Assembly (NCBI GenBank): GCA_023374025.1
Contig: SIJG01000016.1
Span: 434,001 to 498,000 of the forward strand
Direction: 5' to 3'
Length of the DNA: 64,000 nucleotides
Source: Heterodera schachtii
Lineage: Eukaryota; Nematoda; Chromadorea; Rhabditida; Heteroderidae
Of this stretch, positions 47,098 to 56,351 are shown piece by piece (positions within the stretch are counted from its first letter, which is position 1; every line of letters starts with the position of its first letter). The position numbers and the translations under genes are program-made. The notes under the pieces are model-generated. The model saw nothing but the letters and a program-made list of their open reading frames with translations. It was not told the origin of the DNA and did not search any database.

Positions 47098-47240
47098 CTC
47101 AGTCTTTGAGCTGGCGAAATTGGAGAGTAAGAAGCCTCAGTCTTTGAGCAATCTTCAACAAATGTTCAACAATTCAAAAATTTTCGGCAAATTTCTCAGT
47201 ATTTGAGCAAGTTTATGCAATTTCTCAGTCTTTGAGCAAT
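47098..47240 (-). repeat. Four copies of GCTCAAAGACTGAG in the retrotransposon leader
   Basis: On the plus strand CTCAGTCTTTGAGC occurs at 47098, about 47140 and 47224, with CTCAGTATTTGAGC at about 47196. All lie in the untranslated leader between the 5' LTR and the gag ATG. The motif may be an RNA element for packaging or translation; unproven. Confidence 0.85.
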
Positions 47241-47377
47241 TTGCAATGCCGTCCACAGCGTTATTCCCGGTCTTCGGGCTCGAACAACGCCGAATTATGA
47301 AAGTCGCGGTCGAAAAACCAAAGCCGATTTGATCTCCCAAAATTCAAAACCCAAGAAAAACTGCAGTGAGCTTACCC

Positions 47378-47395
47378 AAAACGTCAGGAGCGCCA
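47378..47395 (-). other. Primer-binding site
   Basis: TGGCGCTCCTGACG starts 2 bases after the 5' LTR in element orientation. TGG is the usual complement of a tRNA CCA end. The tRNA was not identified. Confidence 0.65.
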
Positions 47396-47397
47396 CG

Positions 47398-47682
47398 TAA
47401 TGTTTTCGAGTCCACCGCACACGACGAACAAACACAATCAAATGACCAAATAGGCTTACAACTTTAATAAAATCACACCAAACAAAATTAAGCAAAGTCG
47501 GAAGACGAGATGAGAAGCAATCAAATTACAATTAAAACCAAATTTACGGAGGAGACCAAAAGAAGACAAAATTGAGGAGAATAATACACGAATGAATAAT
47601 GAGAAAAATAAAAGAGAGTCAAATATCGAAGTCAAAACGCCAAAACAATTAAAAAATAGACACAAATTTAAATAATTAACAC
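47398..47682 (-). repeat. 5' LTR of the gypsy-type retrotransposon
   Basis: 285 bp, nearly identical to 39557-39841. Differences are single substitutions and one-base length changes. Confidence 0.9.
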
Positions 47683-47927
47683 AACGGTTCATCGCATCCG
47701 CTCTTTTATCCCAAATTTTTATTTTCCTTTGTGTGACTCTCCACTTCTTCGAAACATTTTTCCAAATTAGGACTATTCTTGAAATAATTTTTGGTATTTT
47801 TCGAACGGCGGATTTCTTTTAGTGTTTCTTGGAAATTTTTTTTTGACATTCTAAAAATAGGAAACGAATTTGATTAAATTAAAATATAAATGATATAAAC
47901 ATGATACAAAAATTGTGCAAAAAATTA

Positions 47928-48775
47928 TTAATAATATCCAAAGGGCAAAACATTAAAGTGGTCATCAATAATTCCTTTTTTCTGCACCGGTTTATATTCT
48001 TTTTGCACATCTTTTGAGAGAACCCGGAAGTCGTTTGTTGGTCCAATCTTCTCAGGGTAGTGAAAAACTTTTTTGACCCCTTTCTTGTAGTCCAGCACCA
48101 TCTCTTTGAACAATTCATATAAAATCGTTTCTTCTATCCAATGTCATCCCTCGGATCTTTGTTTTGTGCCAAACTACCGCATCCTTCTTTCTTCTGAGTT
48201 TTAGGGCATACTGCTTTGGGCCCGCGGACACATACTCCAAAATTTCGCTGTCAGCATACTCTCGAGTCATTTCCCTTAAAACCGCAATTTAAAAGAGTTT
48301 AAAAATTATGTTTTCCCCAAAAATTTCCCCTCCACCAACGGGCACCGCCCCTTCCGATGAGTAAAAGCCAGAGAATCTTAATTTAAAATTTTATGGAAAT
48401 TTGATCCCATCCCAGTGGTCTCCATCTCTTATCACACAAACTTCGTTTCTTCGAACACCTTCCCCTTGAAAATTGGCCTGAGTCCAGTCTTCTAAAAATA
48501 TGTATCAGTATATTTTTCATGCAAATTTGGTTACCATTTCAAAAGCCACAATGCGAAAAGTGTTAGAGTATTGGGCGTCCCAAAGCTTTTGGACAATTTC
48601 AAGGTGTTGGATACCAAAAGTTTTGCCCCTGCCTTTTCCATCAGTTCGATGGCCAATTCCCTTTGTTTCTTCTCCGTTTGCAATAAATAACGGAAAGCCT
48701 TCCGAGAAATTCCATGATCGATTAGTTGGTAGTTGCGAGAAAATTCAAGGGCATAAAAAGGCCTAAATACAAAGT
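47928..48775 (-). pseudogene. Protein-primed DNA polymerase B relic (Polinton/Maverick type)
   Basis: Two blocks on the minus strand. Upstream block (about 48775-48405): YQLIDHGISRKAFRYLLQTE, QRELAIELMEKAGAKLL, a frame change, IVQKLWDAQYSNTFRIVAF, then CVIRDGDHWDGIKFP, resembling the N-terminal part of Maverick-type polymerases. Downstream block (about 48290-47928): ILEYVSAGPKQYALKLRRK, KTKIRGMTLDR, a -1/+1 frame break at about 48125, then FKEMVLDYKKG...KEYKPVQKK...VLPFGYY, which matches the C-terminal end of DNA_pol_B_2 polymerases (GPKxY motif). The polymerase catalytic centre between the blocks is missing. A decayed, internally deleted copy. Confidence 0.62.
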
Positions 48776-49009
48776 AAAAGATTTCAAATTTGTGTGAAAA
48801 TTAAGGATTTTGAACTCACTAAATTTCCCCTTTGGTGAGTTAAGCCGGCCCGATTCATTGATTTAGGACAAAAGCGAGAAATTTTTTGAAAGTAAAAAGA
48901 AAAGGACTGTTGAGTTGAAAACTGCGAGAAAGGTCTTTTGGGTTTTTATTTATTATCAAAAATATTGATCAAAATTTATCAAATTTTAAATATAAATCTA
49001 TAATTTTAT

Positions 49010-49267
49010 TTAAACTTTATTCATTGGTAGGTTAGGGGGAAAATAAAACTGGGGAATAACAACTTCGAAAAATAAAAAAATTCCAGTTCTTCGGGCCATT
49101 GGTATTGATATATGATCTGGGCGAAACAATCTTCTCATCATGGAATAAAACCGACATTTAACAAAGGATGCCAAAACAAAATTTACGCGCAGAAGCCGAT
49201 GTGTTTTTGGAGGGGGAAGAGCATCAATTATTTCCTTGATCAGTTCGGCGGGGAGCGGGCAGGGCAT
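49010..49267 (-). CDS. Short F-box-like ORF
   Basis: 85 codons, ATG at 49267. The N-terminus LPAELIKEIIDALPP followed by hydrophobic LLRVNFVLASFVKCRFYSMM has the spacing of an F-box. F-box proteins link substrates to SCF ubiquitin ligases. There is no second domain. It may be a fragment; confidence is low. Confidence 0.3.
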   Translation of the reverse strand: MPCPLPAELIKEIIDALPPPKTHRLLRVNFVLASFVKCRFYSMMRRLFRPDHISIPMARRTGIFLFFEVVIPQFYFPPNLPMNKV

Positions 49268-49699
49268 GGGGCGTAAAATGTTTTTTAAAACGAAGAGAAA
49301 AAACCAATTAATTCTTTCGGCAATATCTTACTAATACCAAAATAATGCACATGGAAAAAATCCATAAATAAAAAAAGAAGGAACATTCCAAAAATTTCGT
49401 CATTTCTTTTCATTTTTCATAATCCTTGTCTAATGTTAGGTTTAGCATCTAATTTCTTAAAAGTTTGTTAATTATCAAAAAAACTTTATTTAACGGGCTT
49501 GAACCCTTATCATTTCAAAAAACAAAACAACAAATTTCATCAAGATAATATCATTCATTGAGGCGGACGTCTTGGGTCTCTTGGTCTCCCTCTCCATTCT
49601 CTAAGCCTTCTTATCACTTCCAGCACTCTCGGCGGATTTGGATGGTTTGGCTTAAGAAAAGATGTTTTGGTGCTATGTAACGACAGGGTTTGAAATTAC
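49268..49699. other. Spacer, no gene seen
   Basis: AT-rich. Possible last exon of the tandem-exon gene lies near 49650-49690. Confidence 0.4.
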
Positions 49700-51040
49700 C
49701 GGACCGTGCGGCAGCGGGTGGTCGAATTGTGGCACGTCTCTCAGCGGTAACGGTTGTTGCACTGGTTGAATTGGATGAAAAACATCCGGGAATATGATAA
49801 ACGCAAGCAAAAACAAGACCAATGAACTGGTTGGACCCGAATTGCCTGAAAAATGACTCGCGAAAATGAGAAAAAGCAACCAAAAAGGAGCCCAAATTAC
49901 CGGAAAATTTAGTTGCCGATGTGCAATTTGCGGCAAAACTCTCAGTGGCATCGGTTGTTGCCCATCATGAATTGGTCCCACACCAATTTCCTGAAAAACA
50001 ATGCACTCGGGATTTTGAAAAAAAACTGACAAAAAGCGAGCCCACATTACCAGCACATTTGGTGGCGGGTTGGCGAATTGTGGCACGGCTCTCAGCGGCA
50101 ATGGTTGTTGCATCGGTTGGACCCGAACAGCCTGAAAAAAGCACTCAGAAATTTGAGAAAAAGCAGCGAAAATCGACCCAAAATTACCGGCACATTTTGC
50201 GGATGGTAATCGAATTGTGGCAAGTCTCTCAGTGGCAGACGCTGCTGCCCAACATGCATTGGCTGAACACGAACAGCCTGAAAAAAGCACTCGGAAATTT
50301 GAGAAAAAGCAACGAAAAGCGAGACCAAAATTACCGGCACATTTGGTGGAGGGTGGTCAATTTGCGGTGGGATTGGCGGAGGTGGCAAGAGAATTTCGTC
50401 ATCTTCCGATTCGTACCCATCGTCGCCGGGGAACATCTGCCGCCCTAAAATGGAAAAAATCAGACAAGATATTTGTGGAAAACCAACAGTTTTCTTCCTG
50501 TGGACGATTTCCTGCAAACGGGATATTTGCAAAATCCAAAAAAACTGAAATTGAAATTACCAACAATGACCGGGATTGGGAAGCTGAGCGATGGTGGACG
50601 AGGGGTGGAAGGAGGGGTTGGTTGTTTGGGTCCGTATCGGCCACCCAGAAATTCTTTTCTCCACTTCCTTCAAAAAAAAATCTAAGATAATGGAAGCATA
50701 ATAAATGCCATTACGAAAGTTCTGCAAGTGAATTTGGGTCGTATGCCCTGTTTGGGTCGAAATGCCCAGTCGTAAATTCCCCATACTCTTTTGAAAGAAA
50801 CGCGAAAGTGCCGGGGGCAATAAAAGGCATGATGGAAGTGGATGAAAATGGCAACTGGTGAAAAGTGAAATTGGGATGCGTCTCCGCCGTTGACAAATTG
50901 AAAACGGACCAAAGTGGCAAATGATGAGAAGTGAACTTGCGAATGGTGCCGCTGCTGACTCCTCCCACTGCCATGCCGTGCCGCGTTGACAGATCAAGAT
51001 GATCGATGAAAAAATTTGAATATTTGGGGGCAAGCGCCCC
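49700..51040 (-). CDS. Gene built from tandemly duplicated exon-intron units
   Basis: First exon about 51040-50715: KYSNFFIDHLDLSTRHGM, AETHPNFTFHQLPF and EYGEFTTGHFDPNRAYD. After linker exons comes a repeat array of exons at 50335-50444, 50188-50277, 50051-50131, 49901-49990 and 49700-49845. Each repeated exon codes for a Pro/Gln-rich unit such as AVRVQPM...LPLRDLPQFD. The introns between them are near copies too (GTAATTTTGGGTCG...TTTTTTCAG). Exons b, c and d are 90, 81 and 90 nt, all phase 0, so copy-number changes keep the frame. No family recognised. The 5' start is not fixed: the first in-frame ATG is at MAVGGVSSG. Exon e needs an internal splice or has a frameshift. Confidence 0.62.
49845..50444 (-). 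repeat. Tandem ~145-bp exon+intron units
   Basis: Acceptor-to-acceptor distances are 167, 146, 141 and 145 bp, with conserved GCTGTTCG exon starts and CCG|GTAAT donors. Confidence 0.9.
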
Positions 51041-51099
51041 GAGGGGCAAAGAGTGCCCCCCTCCCCCCGCCTCACGCGAAATGGAATTGAAATGAAGTC

Positions 51100-51345
51100 G
51101 CGTCGGCGTTCCCTTCCTTTATATGATTGACAGTTCCCGTGTATAAAAACTGCGGTTTGTGTGACGCAAATATTTTTGCATCTCCGCCGCGCTTTAATTT
51201 TCTCGACCAAAGAATTTGATTGACAGGTCACGAACATAAAAACTGCGGTAAAGTGGCCGCAATTATTTTTGCGTCTCCGCATGGTTTTAAGTTTTCTCGA
51301 CCGAGAACTTTGATTGACAGGTCGTGAACATAAAAACTATTTTGA
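51100..51345. repeat. 93-bp tandem repeat, about 2.5 units
   Basis: GATTGACAG...CATAAAAACTGCGG starts at 51125, 51218 and 51312. It lies directly upstream of the tandem-exon gene, so it may be part of its promoter; the TATAAAA-like core recurs in every unit. Confidence 0.85.
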
Positions 51346-52654
51346 CCTTGGAGCGCGGATGGCACCATTTTTTGTGCAAAATGATACGCCGCGCACAAAA
51401 ATTTCGCAACAAACAAAAATGAAAAAACAATGCGAATAATCTTATCTAATCAAAATAGGCGGGTGGCGAATGGCGGTAGGGGAGGATGAAAGGGAGGGGG
51501 GGATTAGGGGTCAAATTTGGGGCGAAATTTGGGACGGAATTTGAAAAGCAGAAAGAAAGGGTGGGGAAAGGCGGAGGGGATGGGGCCAAATTTGGGGCCA
51601 TTTAATGGGCCATAGACTACTGCGCCATTTAAAAAAAATTTTCTAAGTCGTTATGTAAAGAACCGTCACAATTGGCATTATTTAAAAATTACCAAAATAA
51701 ACAATTTTTCTTATAACTTTGCTCTAAAGGAATCAACTTTTTAATACTTGATATCATTCAATAGCCCTATTATTCACTATTCGCCTGCAAAATTTAAAAA
51801 AATATGTTAACATTCAAAAAACTTATGACCAAAAATATTAGAAAAACAGAGATTTTTGAGTTCCTCTAGCCATAACTTTCTTGAAACTTAGCGAAATTTT
51901 TTGAAATTTTGCTTGCTAATAGAAAATACTTAGGCTGTCGAAAGATACCAAGAATTAAAATTTTGGTGGCTTTTCAGCAAAGTTATAAATAATTATTCGT
52001 CAAAATTATTCATATTGGTAGGTTTTTAAGTATGCCCTCTCTTTAAGAGGTTTTTAATTAACGACTCCGCACCTATCAGAGATTTTATTTTCACGATTTA
52101 CGAAACTAAAAACCCTTTCATAGAACAAAAAATTTTCATTTTATTATTGTTTTTTTAATTTAAATTGAGTTTGTTAATATAAAGCCAGTAAGCAAATGCT
52201 AAAATGGCATTTTAAATTTACAAAGAATATGTGAAAGTTATTCGCACAAAATCATGATGAATGACTAAGGGAGGGGCGGTTTGTCTCAGTTGGGCCCTAA
52301 CGGTTGGGCCACAGCAAGTTTTTGGATCATAACTATTTTCTTTGTCAACAAAATCCAACATTGGTGGAATCATTTCGAAAGCTTAACATGTTATAAGCTG
52401 TTTATAAGCTATTATTTTGCGATTAGACAATTACCAAAAAAATTATACATGAAAATTGCGAAAAAGTCGAAATATTTGGGTTTTTCTTTAGAACTTTTTC
52501 ACAACCCAAAAAATCTTTTTTGCTTATTGTAAGGCTAATAGAGCATGTAAAGAGCTTTCGAATATGATAACGTGAGTTCAGTTTTTACATTCCTAATTTT
52601 AAATTTATCTTTTTATCTTTTTTACTTTTTTTTATATTTGTTAAGCATAATGTT
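51346..52654. repeat. Decayed inverted-repeat element arms, no gene
   Basis: G-rich spacer (51470-51600), then AT-rich arms related to the foldback MITE at 23188-23557 (ATAACTTTGCTC... and TTTTCAGCAAAGTTATAA at 51710-51985; 52315-52570 a third partial copy). Confidence 0.6.
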
Positions 52655-53221
52655 TAGGGCTTCCTTTTTTAGGCAAATGCCTAAAATTTTTGCGCACTTA
52701 ATACGCATAGATAAGCATGAAAAACGCATTTTCCGCTTGGTTTGGGGTGTCTACGATGACTTTTATAATGCCTGTTTTTGCCTATTTCGGGATTTTTGTG
52801 CCTAAAGTGCCTATTTTAGGATTTTCGAAAAAATCCTAAACAAAAATGCAATAAAAACGAAAAACACACCCCTAAGAAATGACCCAAAAAAATTTTCAGA
52901 AAATACACCCCTAAGAATTGAAAAAATTTTCCAAAAATTGGTCCCAAAATTTAATATTTTTCTCTTAATAAAAATTTTTTTTGGTTTAAAATTTGTTCAT
53001 ATTTGAAAAAAACTTTAAAATATTTAATAATTTCATTTACAGTTGAAATATTTAAGTTTAACGTGTATTGTTACCTAAAAAGCCTTAATAAAAAATTTTA
53101 TTTGCATATTTTAGTGCCTATTTGAGGATTTTTGTGCCTGTTTAATGCCTATTTTGCGATTTTTTTATGCCTTTTTAGCTGCCTATTTCGTGATTTTTTG
53201 TGCCTAAAAAAGGAAGCCCTA
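52655..53221. mobile_element. hAT-like MITE (TAGGGCTTCC ends)
   Basis: 567 bp with 21-bp inverted ends TAGGGCTTCCTTTTTTAGGCA. The flanks ATAATGTT and GTAATTAA do not match well, so the duplication has decayed or was lost. Interior repeats TGCCTATTT motifs. Not coding. Confidence 0.83.
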
Positions 53222-53439
53222 GTAATTAACTAATAAATAATTGATTCCACGGATGGTTAGGAGACTAACTCTAAAAATCAAAATAGTTTGATATGCAAAA
53301 AAAAAAATTAAATAATAAATAAAATAAATAAATAAATGTATTAAATAATTATGATAATTGTTGTTCAATATTGGCTTTATTATTTTATTAACAAATTGAA
53401 ATTAAATTTTTAAAAAATAAATAAATACAATTGTGGAAT

Positions 53440-54160
53440 CTGCCATTCGTAATTTTAAATTTATCTTTTTTTTTCTCTAGCTTTACGGTTTCAATATTTT
53501 TAATTTTGTGCACGTCACCCAATAAGGCAAATGCCAATGAATTGGTGGGTGCCACTCTCTTCCCTAAGAATATGATAAAGAGCATTCCTCTAAGTGTATG
53601 ATTAAGTGAATTATTTTACATTTATTAATTTTTTTTCTCTAGGCTGAATGACTTCACTATTTTAAATATAAAGCGAATAAAATCATACAAATGCCACTTT
53701 ATACACGTCGGTAAGTGGGCATTTTGGCACTTTTGTGGATGACATCCATTACGGCACTGGCAATGAATAGGTGGGTACCATTTTCATCCCTATCCATATG
53801 AAAAAGTGCATCATTTTTAGATTTCCCAATTTTACATTTTTCCTTTTTTCTCTAGGCTGAATGACTTCACTATTATTTTAAATATAAAGCGAATAAAATC
53901 ATACAAATGCCACTTTTTACACGTTGAAAAGTGGGCATTTTGGCACTTTCATCCATTAGGGCACTGCCAATGAATAGGCGGGTGCCATTTTCATCCCTAT
54001 GCATATGATAAAGTGCATTTTTATTTCTATTTTTACATTTTTTCTCTAGCCCTATGATTTCATTATTTTTTTTAATAATAAAGTCAATAATTCAATAAAG
54101 GATACGTGGCAAATGCCACTCTCTACATATGGGATGGGCATTTTGGAAATTAAAATTCAT
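53440..54160. repeat. Satellite-like tandem array, units about 165-215 bp
   Basis: Four unequal units, each starting near TTTTTCTCTAG(G/C) (about 53468, 53633, 53847 and 54042). They share AATGACTTCACTATT, ATACAAATGCCACTTT, GTGGGCATTTTGGCAC and CCAATGAATAGGTGGGT. A further start of a unit appears at the right window edge (63905-64000). Confidence 0.85.
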
Positions 54161-55638
54161 GGCATAAAAGGGCACCGAAAAGTCAGAAATAATGCATTCA
54201 TTCCTCACTTTTTTAAGAATTTAAAAATTATATGTTGTAAATAACAGCCAGAAAACATTCATAATATTTTAAAAAATTTTTGGAAATGATCAAAAGTTTT
54301 AAAAACCAAATTTTCTACAACAAATTAAATCTTCTTGAATAAATTGATAATTTTTTAATTTTTGGGTTGTATTTTGAAAATTTTGTTTAATTCTTAGTAC
54401 GCTTCCTCTATTTTTTTTTTTTGTTTTTCTTCCATGTACTACACTTTAGCGTTTTGAAGATTTTTTATTTTATAAAAAATTTTCATTTTTTCGCGAAATG
54501 CATATTATTTATGTCATCTATTTTTAGAAAAATCCCTTCGAAAATATGTAGCATAAGAAAATGTTGTCAAATCCGATGCATCAGGGATATTAAAACTAAG
54601 ATTTTTCTCGTTTGGGAGCCTGTCATTTCCCAAAAAATTGCGAAATTTCCATTATTTTCGTCTAAAATTTCGGCAATTTGCACGGCATTCCGACCTATCT
54701 CTGCGATGCATCACAATATTTTAGCATTATTATCACTTCACTAATTCATAAGAGTCAGATCAGTAGAACATAGAATTTTTCAAAATTCGATATGCCTATT
54801 TATTTTTGTGTCACATCTTATACAAAGGTAGCTAGGTCAGAGTTTAGATCTAAAAATTTTGACAAACCTCATTTCAGCCATAAAAAATCATCATTTGCCA
54901 CTAAAATACCTCAAAAAATCCTCATTTGGAATGAAAAATCCTCATTTTTTAAAATATAAACATTGCAAACAAAATCAATTAAGAGTCATATTTTCGTTTG
55001 AAACAATCACGGCGCTATCAGCGCCGCCGAACCCCAATAATTCCTATTTTTTTCTTAAAAAATTGGTAATTTTTGGTAAAAATCTATAACATATCTCATT
55101 TAAAACCTCAAAAAAAGAAAAATTCGATTTCTATTGTTTTGATAAATTGACAATCTCTTAATTTTTTGCTTTTAAATTGCTTTTTTGTGGCCCGGTTTTT
55201 CCAAAAAACTTCTTGGCATTGGGGGGAGTGGGTCCGGCAGTGCCGATAGGCGCTGCCGGAAAAAATTTGAAATTTTGAGTGATTTGTTAACAGATTTTGT
55301 CAAAAAAAAAATGATTTTGACCCCCTCTCTCGAATCCCTGTTTATTTTTCGAAGTTATGTTTTTAACTCGAGATCGGCTCTTCTATTTTTACAAGGGAAA
55401 ATCCCGAAAAAAGATTTAAGTTTTGCAAAGTTTTGGCGTTATGATTACTAAATTAAAAATAAACTTATTTACACTGGGAGCCCAAAATTGACTTGCCGTG
55501 ATCAAAAGACCACAAAAATCCTCAAATTTCTCAAAAGACTACAAAAATCAGCAAATCCTCATTTTCCAAAAAAATCCTCTTTGACCCTCTAAAAGACCAC
55601 AAAATGAGCAAAAATCCTCAGATATCGCATAAATATTT
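54161..55638. other. AT-rich spacer with repeat debris
   Basis: Repeated AAAAATCCTCATTT motifs (54860-54950 and 55500-55620) and one GC-rich hairpin at about 55230-55262. No gene seen. Confidence 0.5.
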
Positions 55639-55644
55639 ATGCCA
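55639..55644 (+). promoter_or_regulatory. ATGCCA hexamer upstream of the secreted Cys-rich gene
   Basis: ATGCCA lies 55 bp before the start codon. In Globodera a motif of this sequence (the DOG box) is reported upstream of dorsal-gland effector genes. A single 6-mer is weak evidence: it occurs often by chance. Confidence 0.35.
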
Positions 55645-55698
55645 TATTTTAGCTGTCTAATTCATTTTTACAAATTTGACAACTCAAAGCTTTTAAAA

Positions 55699-56351
55699 AT
55701 GCATATTTTATTGGTCCTGCTTCTGTTGCTGATTGTCAGCCCCATTCTGTTCCTCGAAGTTATCGGAGGCGGTTCAGGACGTAAGTAACAATGAACTTTA
55801 CGTTTTTGGAAATAGTAAGGATTTAAATTCGAAAATTTAAATTTTCGACTTGTTTGTTGAAAATCTGGCCTGAGATTCGGAATTGCGAAATGGATGCCGG
55901 ATTCGTAATCAGCAACCCTGAAAAGCCTTGGAAAATATGTGTATCTTTCTGAAAAAAATTTTCGAACAAATTGTGGGTGGGGAAAACATACTATTATCAT
56001 TTTTTGTGGGACTATTTAGCCTAATGCAAAATTAGTATATTCTTTAAGAGGGGCCGTTTCCATATTTCGAATGGAGAAATTAGATTAAAATCATTTTTAT
56101 TATTACAATTAGTAACTTTAAACCGCCACGAGATCCCTGGCGCAAAAGAAAGAGCGGATATGCTAAATGATGTTTCGGAAGCTTGTGTAAAAAGCTGCAA
56201 AGAGGATAAAGATGGAACAAAAATAGAAAGAAGCAATTGCAAAAACATTTATGCTTCTACTGAAAAAGGGAGATTTTATTGTTATTGTAAATGGAATTAT
56301 AGTGAAAAAACATGCGAGGCTAATTTATCCGAATGCAAGCTGAAAGCGTAA
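55699..56351 (+). CDS. Small secreted Cys-rich protein, candidate effector
   Basis: Two exons, 55699-55780 and 56113-56351, joined in phase by a 332-nt GT-AG intron; 106 aa. Residues 1-22 form a strong signal peptide (MHILLVLLLLLIVSPILF). The mature part is lysine/glutamate-rich with seven cysteines: two in EACVKSCKED, one in SNCKN, two in FYCYCKW and two in the C-terminal TCEANLSECK. No known domain recognised. The exon 2 codon usage is A/T-rich, like the surrounding repeats. The intron carries a copy of the dispersed GGGTTGCTGATTACGAAT repeat. The lone position in a repeat-rich area and the ATGCCA hexamer fit an effector gene; that role is inference. Confidence 0.7.

Larger units (their letters stand above)
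39557..47682 (-). mobile_element. Ty3/gypsy-type LTR retrotransposon, apparently complete
   Basis: 8.1 kb with two near-identical 285-bp LTRs and one uninterrupted gag-pol frame. A primer-binding site starting TGGCGCTCCTGACG follows the 5' LTR. Flanks are compatible with a short degenerate target duplication (TACG / AACG). High LTR identity and the intact frame suggest a recent insertion. Confidence 0.94.
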
